DNA from: Curvibacter gracilis ATCC BAA-807
GTDB lineage: Bacteria; Pseudomonadota; Gammaproteobacteria; Burkholderiales; Burkholderiaceae_C
Direction: 5' to 3'
Assembly (NCBI RefSeq): GCF_000518645.1
Contig: NZ_JADZ01000012.1
Coordinates: 62,001-126,000 of the forward strand
Length of the DNA stretch: 64,000 nucleotides
The notes below the pieces were generated by a model that was not told the DNA's origin, ran no database searches, and was given only the letters and a program-made list of their open reading frames with translations. Positions 9,263-17,882 of this stretch are shown piece by piece. Position numbers and translations under genes: made by a program. How positions within the stretch are numbered: position 1 is the stretch's first letter; each line of letters opens with the position of its first letter.

Positions 9263-10243
9263 ATGACTGATTCCCTGAACCCTGCAGGCGCGCCAGCGCT
9301 GGACGTGATCACCTTTGGCGAGGCCATGATGATGCTGGTGGCCGACAGCCCCGGCCCGTTGGAGGCCGTGAGCGGCTTTCACAAGCGCACCGCAGGGGCC
9401 GAGACCAACGCCGCCATCGGCTTGGCCCGGCTGGGCCTGCGGGTGGGCTGGGCCAGCCGCCTGGGCACCGACTCCATGGGCCGCTACTTGCTGGCCGAGA
9501 TGCGGCGCGAGGGCATCGACTGCTCGCACGTGGTGTGTGATGCCAGCCAACGCACGGGCTTTCTGATCAAGGGCCGGGTCGACGATGGCAGCGACCCACC
9601 GATCGAATACCACCGCAAGGGTTCGGCCGCCAGCCAGATGGGGCCGGCCGACCTTGACCTGCCCTGGCTCACGGCGGCGCGCCACCTGCATGCCACCGGC
9701 GTGTTTGCCGCCGTCTCGCCCAGCACCCTGGCGCTGACCCGCGAGACCTTGCTGCAGATGCGCGCGGCCGGCCGCAGCATCTCCTTCGACACCAACCTGC
9801 GCCCCACGCTGTGGCCCTCGGCCGAGGTGATGCGGCGCGAGGTCAATCAGCTCGCCAGCCTGGCCGACTGGGTGCTGCCCGGCATCGAGGAGGGACGGCT
9901 GCTGACCGGCCACGACACGCCCGAGGCCATGGCGCGCTTCTACCTGGACCAGGGCGCACAGCTGGTGGTGGTCAAGCTGGGGGCCGAAGGCGCCTACTAC
10001 GAAGGGCGCCACGCCGGCCAATCCGTGCAGGGTCGCGTGGCGGGCTTTCCGGTCGCCGAGGTGGTGGACACCGTGGGCGCAGGCGATGGCTTTGCCGTGG
10101 GCGTGGTCAGTGCCTTGTTGGAGGGGCGCCCCGTGGCCGAGGCGGTGCGCCGCGGTGCCTGGATCGGCGCCCGCGCGGTGCAGGTGCTGGGCGATACCGA
10201 AGGCCTGCCGACGCGGGCCCAATTGAACGAGGCCGGGCTGTGA
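9263..10243 (+). CDS. kguK: 2-ketogluconate kinase (PfkB family)
   Basis: A 326-residue PfkB/ribokinase-type kinase. The N-terminal ITFGEAMMMLVA (16-27), the glycine pair GAETNAAIGLARLG and the C-terminal anion-hole/catalytic motif DTVGAGDGFAVG (269-280, Asp275 as base) are all present. The family phosphorylates sugars and keto sugar acids; 2-keto-3-deoxygluconate kinases and 2-ketogluconate kinases are close relatives. Context with kguE and kguD favours 2-ketogluconate to 2-keto-6-phosphogluconate. The stop codon overlaps the start of the next gene. Confidence 0.82.
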   Translation: MTDSLNPAGAPALDVITFGEAMMMLVADSPGPLEAVSGFHKRTAGAETNAAIGLARLGLRVGWASRLGTDSMGRYLLAEMRREGIDCSHVVCDASQRTGFLIKGRVDDGSDPPIEYHRKGSAASQMGPADLDLPWLTAARHLHATGVFAAVSPSTLALTRETLLQMRAAGRSISFDTNLRPTLWPSAEVMRREVNQLASLADWVLPGIEEGRLLTGHDTPEAMARFYLDQGAQLVVVKLGAEGAYYEGRHAGQSVQGRVAGFPVAEVVDTVGAGDGFAVGVVSALLEGRPVAEAVRRGAWIGARAVQVLGDTEGLPTRAQLNEAGL

Positions 10244-11259
10244 GTGCGCCGACCGAAGGGGGCGCCCGGCGCCAGCGGGTGCTGGTGTTCCGCGCCTTGC
10301 CGCCCGATCAGTTGGCCCGTCTGCAGGCGGCCCACGAGGTCACGGTGGCCGACCCGCGGCAGCCGGGGCAGGCCCAGGCCTTCGAGGCCGCCCTGGCCCA
10401 GGCCGATGGCCTGATCGGCTCCAGCTACCCCATCACCCCCGACTTGCTGGCGCGGGCACCCCGGCTGAAGGTGATCTCCAGCATCTCGGTGGGTGTGGAC
10501 AACTACCCCTTGGCGGCCCTGCAGCAGCGCGGCATCCTGCTGTGCCACACCCCCGGGGTGCTGACCGAAACCACGGCCGACACGATTTTTGCGCTCATCC
10601 TGGCCACCAGCCGGCGTCTGGTCGAGCTGGCCAACCATGTGCGTGAGGGCCATTGGCAGCGCAACATCGGCGAAGACCTGTTTGGGCGCGATGTGCACGG
10701 CAAGACCTTGGGGCTGGTGGGCTTCGGCCGCATCGGCCAGGCCCTGGCCCGCCGCGCCGCGCTGGGCTTTGGCATGCCGGTGCTCTACCACGCCCGGCGC
10801 GCCGTGGACCTGTCGGCGCAGGCGCCTGAGTTGCAGGGCCGGGTGCGCCATGCGCCGCTGGACGAGGTGCTGGCCGGCTCGGATGTGGTGGCCCTGGTGC
10901 TGCCCCTGAGCGAGCACACCCGGGGCCTGATGGGCCCGCGTGAATTCGGCCTGATGAAGCCGGGCGCCATCTTCGTCAACGGCGCCCGGGGTGCCATCGT
11001 GCAGGAGGCGGCGCTGTTGCAGGCCCTGGAGTCCGGCCCCTTGTGGGCGGCAGGCCTGGATGTGTTTGCCACCGAGCCGCTGCCGCTGGATTCGCCCCTG
11101 CGCGGTCACCCGCGCATCACCGCCTTGCCCCACATCGGCTCGGCCACCCTGGAGACGCGGCACGCCATGGCGGTGCTGGCCACCAGCAACCTGTTGCAGG
11201 CGCTGGCCGGCGAGCGTCCGCAGGCGGTCTATTCGGGGGCAGGGCCGGTCGCGGACTGA
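10240..11259 (+). CDS. kguD: 2-ketogluconate-6-phosphate reductase (D-2-hydroxyacid dehydrogenase family)
   Basis: A 339-residue NAD(P)-dependent D-isomer-specific 2-hydroxyacid dehydrogenase. The Rossmann motif is GFGRIG (161-166) and the catalytic set is Arg250 (NGARG), Glu279 (ATEP) and His298 (LPHIGS). GTG 10240 is the likely start because it overlaps the kguK stop in a GTGA arrangement, giving tight coupling. By context it reduces 2-keto-6-phosphogluconate to 6-phosphogluconate, feeding the Entner-Doudoroff or pentose phosphate route. The enzyme family also contains glyoxylate/hydroxypyruvate reductases (GhrB), so specificity is inferred from the operon. Confidence 0.82.
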   Translation: MSAPTEGGARRQRVLVFRALPPDQLARLQAAHEVTVADPRQPGQAQAFEAALAQADGLIGSSYPITPDLLARAPRLKVISSISVGVDNYPLAALQQRGILLCHTPGVLTETTADTIFALILATSRRLVELANHVREGHWQRNIGEDLFGRDVHGKTLGLVGFGRIGQALARRAALGFGMPVLYHARRAVDLSAQAPELQGRVRHAPLDEVLAGSDVVALVLPLSEHTRGLMGPREFGLMKPGAIFVNGARGAIVQEAALLQALESGPLWAAGLDVFATEPLPLDSPLRGHPRITALPHIGSATLETRHAMAVLATSNLLQALAGERPQAVYSGAGPVAD

Positions 11260-11291
11260 ACAGCGGCATCAGCCGACCTGCCCGCGGTGGT

Positions 11292-12464
11292 TCAGCCGGT
11301 GCGCAGGCCTTCGCTTTGCACGTAGGGCTTGAACATGGAGAACTTTTCGGCCTGCATGCGTTGCTGGGCGATGTTCTCCAGCGCCTCCAGGGTCTGACCG
11401 TCCGTCGGCCACATGGCCATGCCCAGGCTGATGTCGACCTGGACGGGCGTGCCGCGCACCTCGAGGGGTTGGGCCAGCAGGTGGCGCAGCCGGGCCACGG
11501 CGCCCCGCAGGTGTTCTTGCGTGGGGGTGTGGTGCAAGACCACTCCGAACTGGTCGTCTCCCAGCGCGCAGGCAAAGTCGGCATCACGGGCGTAGTCGTC
11601 CAGGCGCTTGCCGAATGCCAATTGCACCTCGTCGGCCAAGGCACTGTCCGGGTACCCGCCAGCCCGCTGGAATTCGTTCAGATCGACGATCAGGTAGCTG
11701 AAGCGAACCCCCGAGCGCTCGCTGCGGGCGATCTCGCGTTGCATGAAATCGACCATGCGTTGACGACCACTCAAACCCGTCACCGGATCCTTGTGCAGCA
11801 TGAGCCGCAGCGAAGCCTGGGAGCGCACATAGCAGGCCATGTGCACGCTGTAGGTCCAGCCCATGATGCACAACACCACCACGGCCAGGGTCAGGGAATG
11901 GACGGGGTGCCGCTGCAAGGCCTCCAGGCTGTCCACCTGGCCGGCCACCACACTGCGGGCTGCCATGGCCCCGGCAATGCCCATCAGAAAGAACGCGACC
12001 AGGCTGTTGATCATCCGGTCGTCACCCTTGACGGAACGCAGCATGGTGAAGGCCGCGACCAGCACCACCATCGAATAGGCTGCGTCATGGAAGATGCGCT
12101 GGGCCAGCATTTCGTCTTCGTACCACCAGTTCAGCAGCACGAACACGGGCACCAGCACCAGCCCGGCCTGCCAGCGCAGCTTGGAGGCCCGGTGCATGAA
12201 ACGCAGAGAACCTTCCAGCACCATCAGCAAGGCGGTGAACACAAAACCGCCGTTGATCAGCATGGGCCAATCAGGGCCGTCCGTGTGGGGAACGGGCAGG
12301 GTGGCCAGAAAGAACCCGACGGCACCGGTGGCGCCAGCACCCGCAAACCACCGCACCCCGGCCATGTGCCGGTTGGCCCGCCAAGTCGTGAACAGGAGCA
12401 CGGCAGCGATGGAAGCGGCCGTGACCATCAGAAAGGCGATGATCGATTGGTTCAGGAATCGCAT
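11292..12464 (-). CDS. membrane-anchored GGDEF-domain protein with degenerate active site
   Basis: A 390-residue protein with about six or seven membrane segments in the first 215 residues (a MHYT/7TM-like sensor layout) and a C-terminal GGDEF domain starting at DPVTGLSGRQRM (226-237). The signature that should read GG(D/E)EF is GDDQF (302-306): the second Gly and the Glu are both replaced. Known families of this kind with altered signatures usually lose diguanylate cyclase activity and act as GTP or c-di-GMP sensors or scaffolds, so I infer no or low synthesis activity. It is convergent with kguD, with only 32 bases between stop codons. Confidence 0.85.
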   Translation of the reverse strand: MRFLNQSIIAFLMVTAASIAAVLLFTTWRANRHMAGVRWFAGAGATGAVGFFLATLPVPHTDGPDWPMLINGGFVFTALLMVLEGSLRFMHRASKLRWQAGLVLVPVFVLLNWWYEDEMLAQRIFHDAAYSMVVLVAAFTMLRSVKGDDRMINSLVAFFLMGIAGAMAARSVVAGQVDSLEALQRHPVHSLTLAVVVLCIMGWTYSVHMACYVRSQASLRLMLHKDPVTGLSGRQRMVDFMQREIARSERSGVRFSYLIVDLNEFQRAGGYPDSALADEVQLAFGKRLDDYARDADFACALGDDQFGVVLHHTPTQEHLRGAVARLRHLLAQPLEVRGTPVQVDISLGMAMWPTDGQTLEALENIAQQRMQAEKFSMFKPYVQSEGLRTG

Positions 12465-12695
12465 GAAGGGTACGAGGCCATGGTGGCGCTGTGAGCAAAA
12501 ACTGCACCCGGACGGGCGAGATTTTCACATCGATCAAGTTTACCGTATTTCTCTGAATAAATGGTTAAATTGATAGGATTGCTCGTGTGCAGCACCCTGG
12601 GCGCTGTCATCTGGCCGGGGAAGAATTTTTTTTCGGGGCACGAATGCATCAAAGTGGTGCATTCTAGGGCCACCTGGGCGGGGCGTGCTGGCGTG

Positions 12696-12962
12696 TCACC
12701 GGCTCCGGCGCTGCCAGAGGTACTGGCCCACGAAGGCCAGGCCCAGCACCAGGCTGAACCAGCCCACCAGGGAGGAGCCGCCGACGGCCTGTTGCAGCGC
12801 GGGCGACTGGATGAAGTGCGGCGAGATCAGCACGGCCAGGCCGATCAGGGCACACAGCACGCCTTTGTGCAGCAGCAGCTTGTTGGCGCCTGGCTGGCGA
12901 CGCAGCGGGGAGGTGGCGGGCGCCGGTGTGGCGCGGGCAGGGGTCTTGGATTTCTTGGACAT
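12696..12962 (-). CDS. small membrane protein with two transmembrane segments
   Basis: An 88-residue protein that begins with a basic, Thr/Pro-rich cytoplasmic stretch (MSKKSKTPARATPAPATS) and then shows two hydrophobic segments (about 34-47 and 64-81) ending in QYLWQRRSR. It is not a family I can name. ATG 12962 is chosen because a longer frame upstream adds residues without a ribosome site. It lies divergent to the SDR gene. The roughly 230 bases between it and the GGDEF gene contain AT-rich DNA but no gene. Confidence 0.6.
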   Translation of the reverse strand: MSKKSKTPARATPAPATSPLRRQPGANKLLLHKGVLCALIGLAVLISPHFIQSPALQQAVGGSSLVGWFSLVLGLAFVGQYLWQRRSR

Positions 12963-13109
12963 GGCGGGCGACATTGTGCGCGTCAATTCTGACGGTGGCG
13001 AACAGCCCGCCGGCTTTGTCACCCACGTGCACGACGCTGCCCCAGGGGCCTCTTAAACTGCCTGATTGCAGATTTTTGCCGATCCACCCCAAGACAAGGA
13101 AGACATCTC

Positions 13110-14021
13110 ATGAGCAAGCTCGATTTCACCGGCCGCGTGGCCATCGTGACCGGCGCCGGTGGCGGCCTGGGCAAACAGCACGCCCTGGCGCTGGCCCGGC
13201 GCGGCGCCAAGGTGGTGGTCAACGACCTGGGGGGGGCGGTGGATGGCGCCGGTGGCTCGGTGACCGCTGCCCAGGCCGTGGTCGACGAGATCCGTGCTGC
13301 CGGTGGCGAAGCGATCGCCAACGGCGCGTCGGTGACCGATTTCGCCGCTGTCGAGGCCATGGTGCAGCAGGCCATCGACGCCTGGGGCCGAGTCGACATC
13401 CTGGTCAACAACGCCGGCATCCTGCGCGACAAGAGCTTCTCCAAGATGGAGCTGGCCGATTTCCGCCTGGTGGTCGATGTGCACCTGATGGGCGCCGTGA
13501 ACTGCACCAAGGCGGTCTGGGCCCACATGAACGCGCAAAAGTACGGCCGCATCGTGATGACCACCTCGTCCAGCGGCCTGTATGGCAACTTCGGCCAGAG
13601 CAACTACGGTGCCGCCAAGCTGGCCCTGGTGGGGCTGATGCAGACCCTGAGCCTGGAAGGCGCCAAGAACAACATCCACGTCAATTGCCTGGCCCCCACC
13701 GCGGCCACCCGCATGACCGAAGGCCTGATGCCCGCCGACGTGCTGGCCGCCCTCCAACCCGAGGCCGTGGTGCCCGCCATGCTGGTGCTGGCCGCCGAGA
13801 CTGCCCCCACCCGCACCATCCTGTGCGCCGGCGCCGGCACCTACGAAGCCGCCCACATCACCCTGACCGAAGGTGTGCACCTGGGCCTGACCGAAGACAC
13901 CCCCGAACGCCTGGCCGCCCGCCTGGCCGAAGTGACCGACCGCCACGGCGAGCAAGTCCCCCAAAGCGGCGCCGCCCAAGGCACCAACGAGGTCGGCAAA
14001 GCCTTCGCCGCCAAACGCTGA
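13110..14021 (+). CDS. short-chain dehydrogenase/reductase, MFE-2 (3-hydroxyacyl-CoA dehydrogenase)-like
   Basis: A 303-residue NAD(P)-dependent oxidoreductase. The cofactor motif TGAGGGLG (14-21), NNAG (100-103), catalytic Ser near 154, Tyr166 and Lys170 (YGAAK) are all present. The N-terminal sequence with VVNDLGG and the insertion GAVDGAGGS resembles the dehydrogenase unit of peroxisomal multifunctional enzyme 2 (HSD17B4), which oxidises 3-hydroxyacyl-CoA. In bacteria such stand-alone genes take part in fatty acid, steroid side-chain or aromatic acid breakdown. A site AAGGAAGA precedes the ATG. No partner acyl-CoA genes lie next to it. Confidence 0.85.
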   Translation: MSKLDFTGRVAIVTGAGGGLGKQHALALARRGAKVVVNDLGGAVDGAGGSVTAAQAVVDEIRAAGGEAIANGASVTDFAAVEAMVQQAIDAWGRVDILVNNAGILRDKSFSKMELADFRLVVDVHLMGAVNCTKAVWAHMNAQKYGRIVMTTSSSGLYGNFGQSNYGAAKLALVGLMQTLSLEGAKNNIHVNCLAPTAATRMTEGLMPADVLAALQPEAVVPAMLVLAAETAPTRTILCAGAGTYEAAHITLTEGVHLGLTEDTPERLAARLAEVTDRHGEQVPQSGAAQGTNEVGKAFAAKR

Positions 14022-14055
14022 GCCAAGGCGAAGAGCCACCAAGTTGAGCGTCTAT

Positions 14056-14076
14056 GGGGACCGTCAGGTCCCCTTT
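14056..14076 (+). terminator. possible intrinsic terminator after the SDR gene
   Basis: A perfect stem GGGGACC / GGTCCCC with a GTCA loop followed by only three T residues, 35 bases after the SDR stop. The weak T-tract lowers confidence. Confidence 0.55.
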
Positions 14077-14120
14077 CACGATCCAGCAAGCCCTCAAACG
14101 AAGCGGTCAGGCCGGCGCCG

Positions 14121-14157
14121 GGCCGCCCCAAGGCGGCCTGCGGCCCCCCTGGGGGGC
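14121..14157. repeat. tandem GC-rich hairpins
   Basis: Two adjacent palindromes: GGCCGCC CCAA GGCGGCC, then GCCCCCC T GGGGGGC. They lie between the convergent SDR and AIM24 genes. There is no T-tract; a REP-like or transcript-stabilising element is possible. Confidence 0.6.
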
Positions 14158-14193
14158 AGGGAGTGACACGCAGTGCACGACCGTGGGGGCCCA

Positions 14194-15009
14194 TCAGTCC
14201 TCGTCGTTGCCGCCCAGCAGCCCGCCCAGCAGGCTGCCACCCGCCAGGCCGCCGAGCACCGAGCCTTCCTCCTTGGCCCCCCCGCGCTGGGGCGCCGCCG
14301 CGAAGATGCGCGAGGCCAGGCGTGAGAACGGCAGGCTTTGCAGCCACACCGTGCCCGGCCCGGTCAGCTTGGCCAGGAACAAGCCCTCGCCGCCGAACAG
14401 CGCCGTCTTGATCTTGCCCACGTACTGGATCTCGAAGGCCACGCCGGGCGTGTAGGCCACCACGCAGCCGGTATCGACCAGCAGGGTCTGGCCGGGTTGC
14501 AGCTCGCGCCGCACCACGGTGCCGCCGGCATGCACAAAGGCCAGGCCGTCGCCGTCCAGCCTTTGCATGATGAAACCTTCGCCGCCGAAAAAGCCCGTGC
14601 TCAGCTTCTGCTGCACGGCGATGCCCAACGACACGCCGCGTGCCGCGCACAGAAACGCGTCCTTCTGGCAGATCAGCGTGCCACCCAGCTGGCGCAGGTC
14701 CATCGGCAGGATCTTGCCGGGGTAGGGCGCGGCAAAGGCCACGCGCAGCTTTTGCGTGGCCTGGTTGGTATAGATGGTGGTGAACAGCGATTCGCCCGTG
14801 ACCAGGCGCTTGCCGGCGCCCAGCAGCTTGCCGAAAAAGCCGCCTTGCTGCGCGCTGCCGTCGCCGAACACCGTGTCCATGGAGATGCCGGCGTCCATGA
14901 ACATCATGCTGCCGGCTTCGCCGATGGCGGCCTCGCCGGGGTCGAGCTCAACCTCGACAAACTGCATTTCAGCGCCGCGAATTTCGTAATCGATGACGTC
15001 CATGGCCAT
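14194..15009 (-). CDS. AIM24 / TIGR00266 family protein
   Basis: A 271-residue protein of the AIM24 family, a trimeric beta-barrel-like fold (named from a yeast mitochondrial protein) of unknown biochemical role in bacteria. Characteristic segments are EAGSMMFMD (about 32-40), a Gly-rich turn in [32 protein letters not shown] and [13 protein letters not shown]. The C-terminus is a Gly/Ser-rich tail ([15 protein letters not shown]). I use ATG 15009 because GGAG lies eight bases upstream; a second ATG at 15003 is possible. It is monocistronic and convergent with the SDR gene. Confidence 0.85.
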   Translation of the reverse strand: MAMDVIDYEIRGAEMQFVEVELDPGEAAIGEAGSMMFMDAGISMDTVFGDGSAQQGGFFGKLLGAGKRLVTGESLFTTIYTNQATQKLRVAFAAPYPGKILPMDLRQLGGTLICQKDAFLCAARGVSLGIAVQQKLSTGFFGGEGFIMQRLDGDGLAFVHAGGTVVRRELQPGQTLLVDTGCVVAYTPGVAFEIQYVGKIKTALFGGEGLFLAKLTGPGTVWLQSLPFSRLASRIFAAAPQRGGAKEEGSVLGGLAGGSLLGGLLGGNDED

Positions 15010-15268
15010 GGCCAGATCTCCGTTGGGGTAGGGGCATTGGGGCATTCGGGCCCGGTCGGGCCGCTGCACGGGGCTCTTGGCCCGGCGCGCGTCGCGATGG
15101 TAACCAAGATGCATGACCCTTGGCGCGATCCTGCGCCAGCCCAGAATCGACTTTTTTGCAGGCCGGCCCATTTTTGCCCCGCAGCGCGGGCTGGCTTGCG
15201 CCATGTGGCTGCAACTGTCAGCAGACCGTGATAAGTTCCGCCGCAACACAAAGACAAGGTCCCCCGAC

Positions 15269-16819
15269 ATGAGCTCATTGCAGGCCCGCCTCAACGCCCT
15301 GACCCCCGCACGACTGGGTGGCATCCGCCGCGGCATTGAAAAAGAAAGCCTGCGGGCTTTGCCCGAAGGCGGGCTGGCACTGACGCCGCATCCCCGTGCT
15401 CTGGGCTCGGCGCTCACCCACCCCTCCATCACCACCGATTACAGCGAGTCGCAGGTCGAGTTGATCACCAGTGCGCACGCCCGGGTGGAAGACTGCCTTG
15501 ATGAACTCACCCAGGTGCACCAGTTCGTGTACCGCGTGCTGCGCGAGCAGGGCGACGAGATGCTGTGGGTCTCCAGCATGCCCTGCGGCCTGCCCACCGA
15601 TGAGACCATCCCGCTGGCGCGCTACGGCTCGTCCAACGTGGGGCGCGCCAAGAGCGTGTACCGCATGGGCCTGGGGCACCGCTATGGGCGGCGCATGCAG
15701 ACCATCTCGGGCATCCACTACAACTGGTCGCTGCCCGGGGTGAGCAGCGAGCAGTATTTCGGCCTGATCCGCAATTTCCGCCGTCAGGCCTTCTTGCTGC
15801 TGTACCTGTTCGGCGCCTCGCCGGCGCTGTGCCCCACCTTTGTGAGCGGGCGCGAGCACGAGCTGCAGACCCTCAGCGACAGTGCGCTGTACATGCCGCA
15901 TGGCACCTCGCTGCGCATGGGCCGCCTGGGCTACCAGAGCGATGCCCAGGCCACCCTGGCCGTCAGCTACAACAGCCTGGAGGGCTATGCCGCCTCGCTG
16001 CACGAGGCGTTGACCCGCCCCTACCCGGCCTATGAGACGGTGGGCATCCGCAACCCGGGCGGCGATTACAACCAGCTCTCCACCACCTTGCTGCAGATCG
16101 AGAACGAGTTCTACGGCACCATCCGACCCAAGCGCACCATCTTCCCCGGGGAGCGCCCGCTGCATGCCCTGCGCGAGCGCGGCGTCGAGTACGTGGAGGT
16201 GCGCCTGATGGACCTCGACCCCTTTGTGCCGGTGGGCATCACGGCCCAGACCATGCGCTTCCTGGATGTGTTCCTGCTGCAATGCCTGTTGGCCGACAGC
16301 CCGCCGGACACGCCGGCCGAGATCGCCGAACTCAAGCACAACCAGCACCACACGGCCGCGCGCGGCCGCGAGCCCGGGCTGACCCTGCGCCGCGCCGGCG
16401 GCGAGCAAGCGTTGACCGACTGGGGGCGTGAGATCCTGGCGCAGTGCGAGCCGATTGCCGCTGCCCTGGACGCCGCGCACCGCAGCACCGATTACAGCCA
16501 GGCGGTGGCCGCCGCGCACGCCTTGCTGGCCGACCCCACGCAAACCCCTTCGGCCCGTGTGCTGCAGAGCATGGCGGCCTGCGACAACAGCTTTGTGCGT
16601 TTTGTGCGCGAGCGCTCGCAGGCCACCCGCGACACGCTGCTGGCCCAGCCCTGGTCGTTCGAGCAGCAGGCCCGCTTCCTGGCGCTGAGCCAGAAGTCGG
16701 TGGCCGATCAACGCGCCATCGAGGCGGCCGATGTGCTGAGCTTCGAGGCCTACCGCGAGCAGTACGTGTCGCCCGATCGACTGGGCCTGCAGCTGCCGGC
16801 GGCGGCGGTGCTTGGGTAA
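15269..16819 (+). CDS. gshA: glutamate-cysteine ligase
   Basis: A 516-residue ATP-dependent enzyme that joins glutamate and cysteine in the first step of glutathione synthesis, of the gamma-proteobacterial GshA type (about 520 residues). The N-terminal [11 protein letters not shown] contains the conserved Glu that binds metal; [20 protein letters not shown] and GIHYNWS(L) are family landmarks. ATG 15269 gives the normal N-terminus ([11 protein letters not shown]). gshB is not nearby. The last codons overlap the first unit of a 12-bp repeat array. Confidence 0.95.
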   Translation: MSSLQARLNALTPARLGGIRRGIEKESLRALPEGGLALTPHPRALGSALTHPSITTDYSESQVELITSAHARVEDCLDELTQVHQFVYRVLREQGDEMLWVSSMPCGLPTDETIPLARYGSSNVGRAKSVYRMGLGHRYGRRMQTISGIHYNWSLPGVSSEQYFGLIRNFRRQAFLLLYLFGASPALCPTFVSGREHELQTLSDSALYMPHGTSLRMGRLGYQSDAQATLAVSYNSLEGYAASLHEALTRPYPAYETVGIRNPGGDYNQLSTTLLQIENEFYGTIRPKRTIFPGERPLHALRERGVEYVEVRLMDLDPFVPVGITAQTMRFLDVFLLQCLLADSPPDTPAEIAELKHNQHHTAARGREPGLTLRRAGGEQALTDWGREILAQCEPIAAALDAAHRSTDYSQAVAAAHALLADPTQTPSARVLQSMAACDNSFVRFVRERSQATRDTLLAQPWSFEQQARFLALSQKSVADQRAIEAADVLSFEAYREQYVSPDRLGLQLPAAAVLG

Positions 16820-16869
16820 GCGCTTCGGACGGGGCTTGGGCAGGTGCTTGGGTAGTCGCTTGGGTAGAA
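16810..16869. repeat. five-unit 12-bp direct repeat spanning the gshA stop codon
   Basis: Units begin at 16810, 16822, 16834, 16846 and 16858, each starting GCTTGGG or (second unit) GCTTCGG, with variable last five bases such as TAAGC, CAGGT and TAGTC. The first unit includes the gshA stop TAA; the last ends in TAGAA just ahead of the ylqF leader. It is probably a slipped-strand expansion, of unknown function. Confidence 0.75.
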
Positions 16870-16915
16870 TTGCGCCCCCGTCCGTCACGTTCGCACAACA
16901 AGAAAGCAGCCCCTC

Positions 16916-17878
16916 ATGGCCATCCAGTGGTTTCCCGGTCACATGCACCTCACGCGCAAGGCGATCGGGGAGCGCATCAAGGAAATCGATGTGGTGATCG
17001 AGATGCTGGACGCGCGCCTGCCGGGCTCCAGTGCCAACCCCATGCTGGTCGGGCTGACGGCGGTGAAGCCGGCGCTCAAGGTGCTCAACAAGGCCGACCT
17101 GGCCGACCCGGTGCACACCGAGGCCTGGCTGGCCCATTACAACGCCCAGCCCGGCACCCGTGCCATTGCGCTGGACAAGCAGAACTCGGCCCCGGCGCGT
17201 GCGCTGGTCGAGGCCTGCCGCGTGCTGGCCCCCACCCGGGGCATCAGCCTGGCCAAGCCGATGCGGGTGCTGATCTGTGGCATCCCCAACGTGGGCAAGT
17301 CGACCCTGATCAACACCCTGGTGGGCAAGAAGTCGGCCAAGGCGGCCGACGAGGCCGGCGTCACCAAGACCGAGCAGCGCTATGTGCTCGAAGACGGCTT
17401 CTACCTGTACGACACCCCGGGCGTGCTGTGGCCGCGCATCATCGTGGCCCAGAGCGGCTACAACCTGGCCGCCAGCGGCGCCGTGGGGCGCAATGCCTTT
17501 GACGATGCCGAAGTGGCCCTGGAGTTGCTGAGCTACCTCAAGCAGCACTATGTGCCGGCGCTCGAGGCGCGCTACCAACTGGGCCTGCCGCCCGGCAGCG
17601 TGGCCGAGATGTCCGACGAAGACCTGCTGGCCGCCATCGGCCGCAAGCGTGGCGCCTTGCTGGCGGGCGGGCGCATCAACGAGCAAAAGGCGGCGGAGAT
17701 CGTGATCACCGACTTCCGCACCGGCACCCTGGGCCGCATCAGCCTGGAAAGCCCCGAGGAATTTGCCCGCTGGCTGGCCGAGGGCAAGCAGCTCGATGCC
17801 GAACGCACGGCCCGCAAAGAGGCCTTCGACGTGGCCCGCAAGGCGCCCGGACGCAAGACCCGCCAGCAGCGCTGGTGA
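16916..17878 (+). CDS. ylqF: ribosome biogenesis GTPase YlqF/RbgA
   Basis: A 320-residue circularly permuted GTPase. The motif order is the permuted one: G4 NKAD (58-61), then G1 GIPNVGKST (122-130), then G3 DTPG (166-169). The N-terminal FPGHMHLTRKAIGERI is the family start. RbgA-type GTPases help late assembly of the large ribosomal subunit; in proteobacteria the role is less studied. It lies about 100 bases after gshA. Confidence 0.92.
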   Translation: MAIQWFPGHMHLTRKAIGERIKEIDVVIEMLDARLPGSSANPMLVGLTAVKPALKVLNKADLADPVHTEAWLAHYNAQPGTRAIALDKQNSAPARALVEACRVLAPTRGISLAKPMRVLICGIPNVGKSTLINTLVGKKSAKAADEAGVTKTEQRYVLEDGFYLYDTPGVLWPRIIVAQSGYNLAASGAVGRNAFDDAEVALELLSYLKQHYVPALEARYQLGLPPGSVAEMSDEDLLAAIGRKRGALLAGGRINEQKAAEIVITDFRTGTLGRISLESPEEFARWLAEGKQLDAERTARKEAFDVARKAPGRKTRQQRW

Positions 17879-17882
17879 GCGC

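Noticed and set aside
12601-12640. T-run after CCGGGG as a possible terminator of the small membrane gene
   Set aside because: The arms do not pair (CCGGGG and CGGGG are direct, not inverted), so no stem forms.
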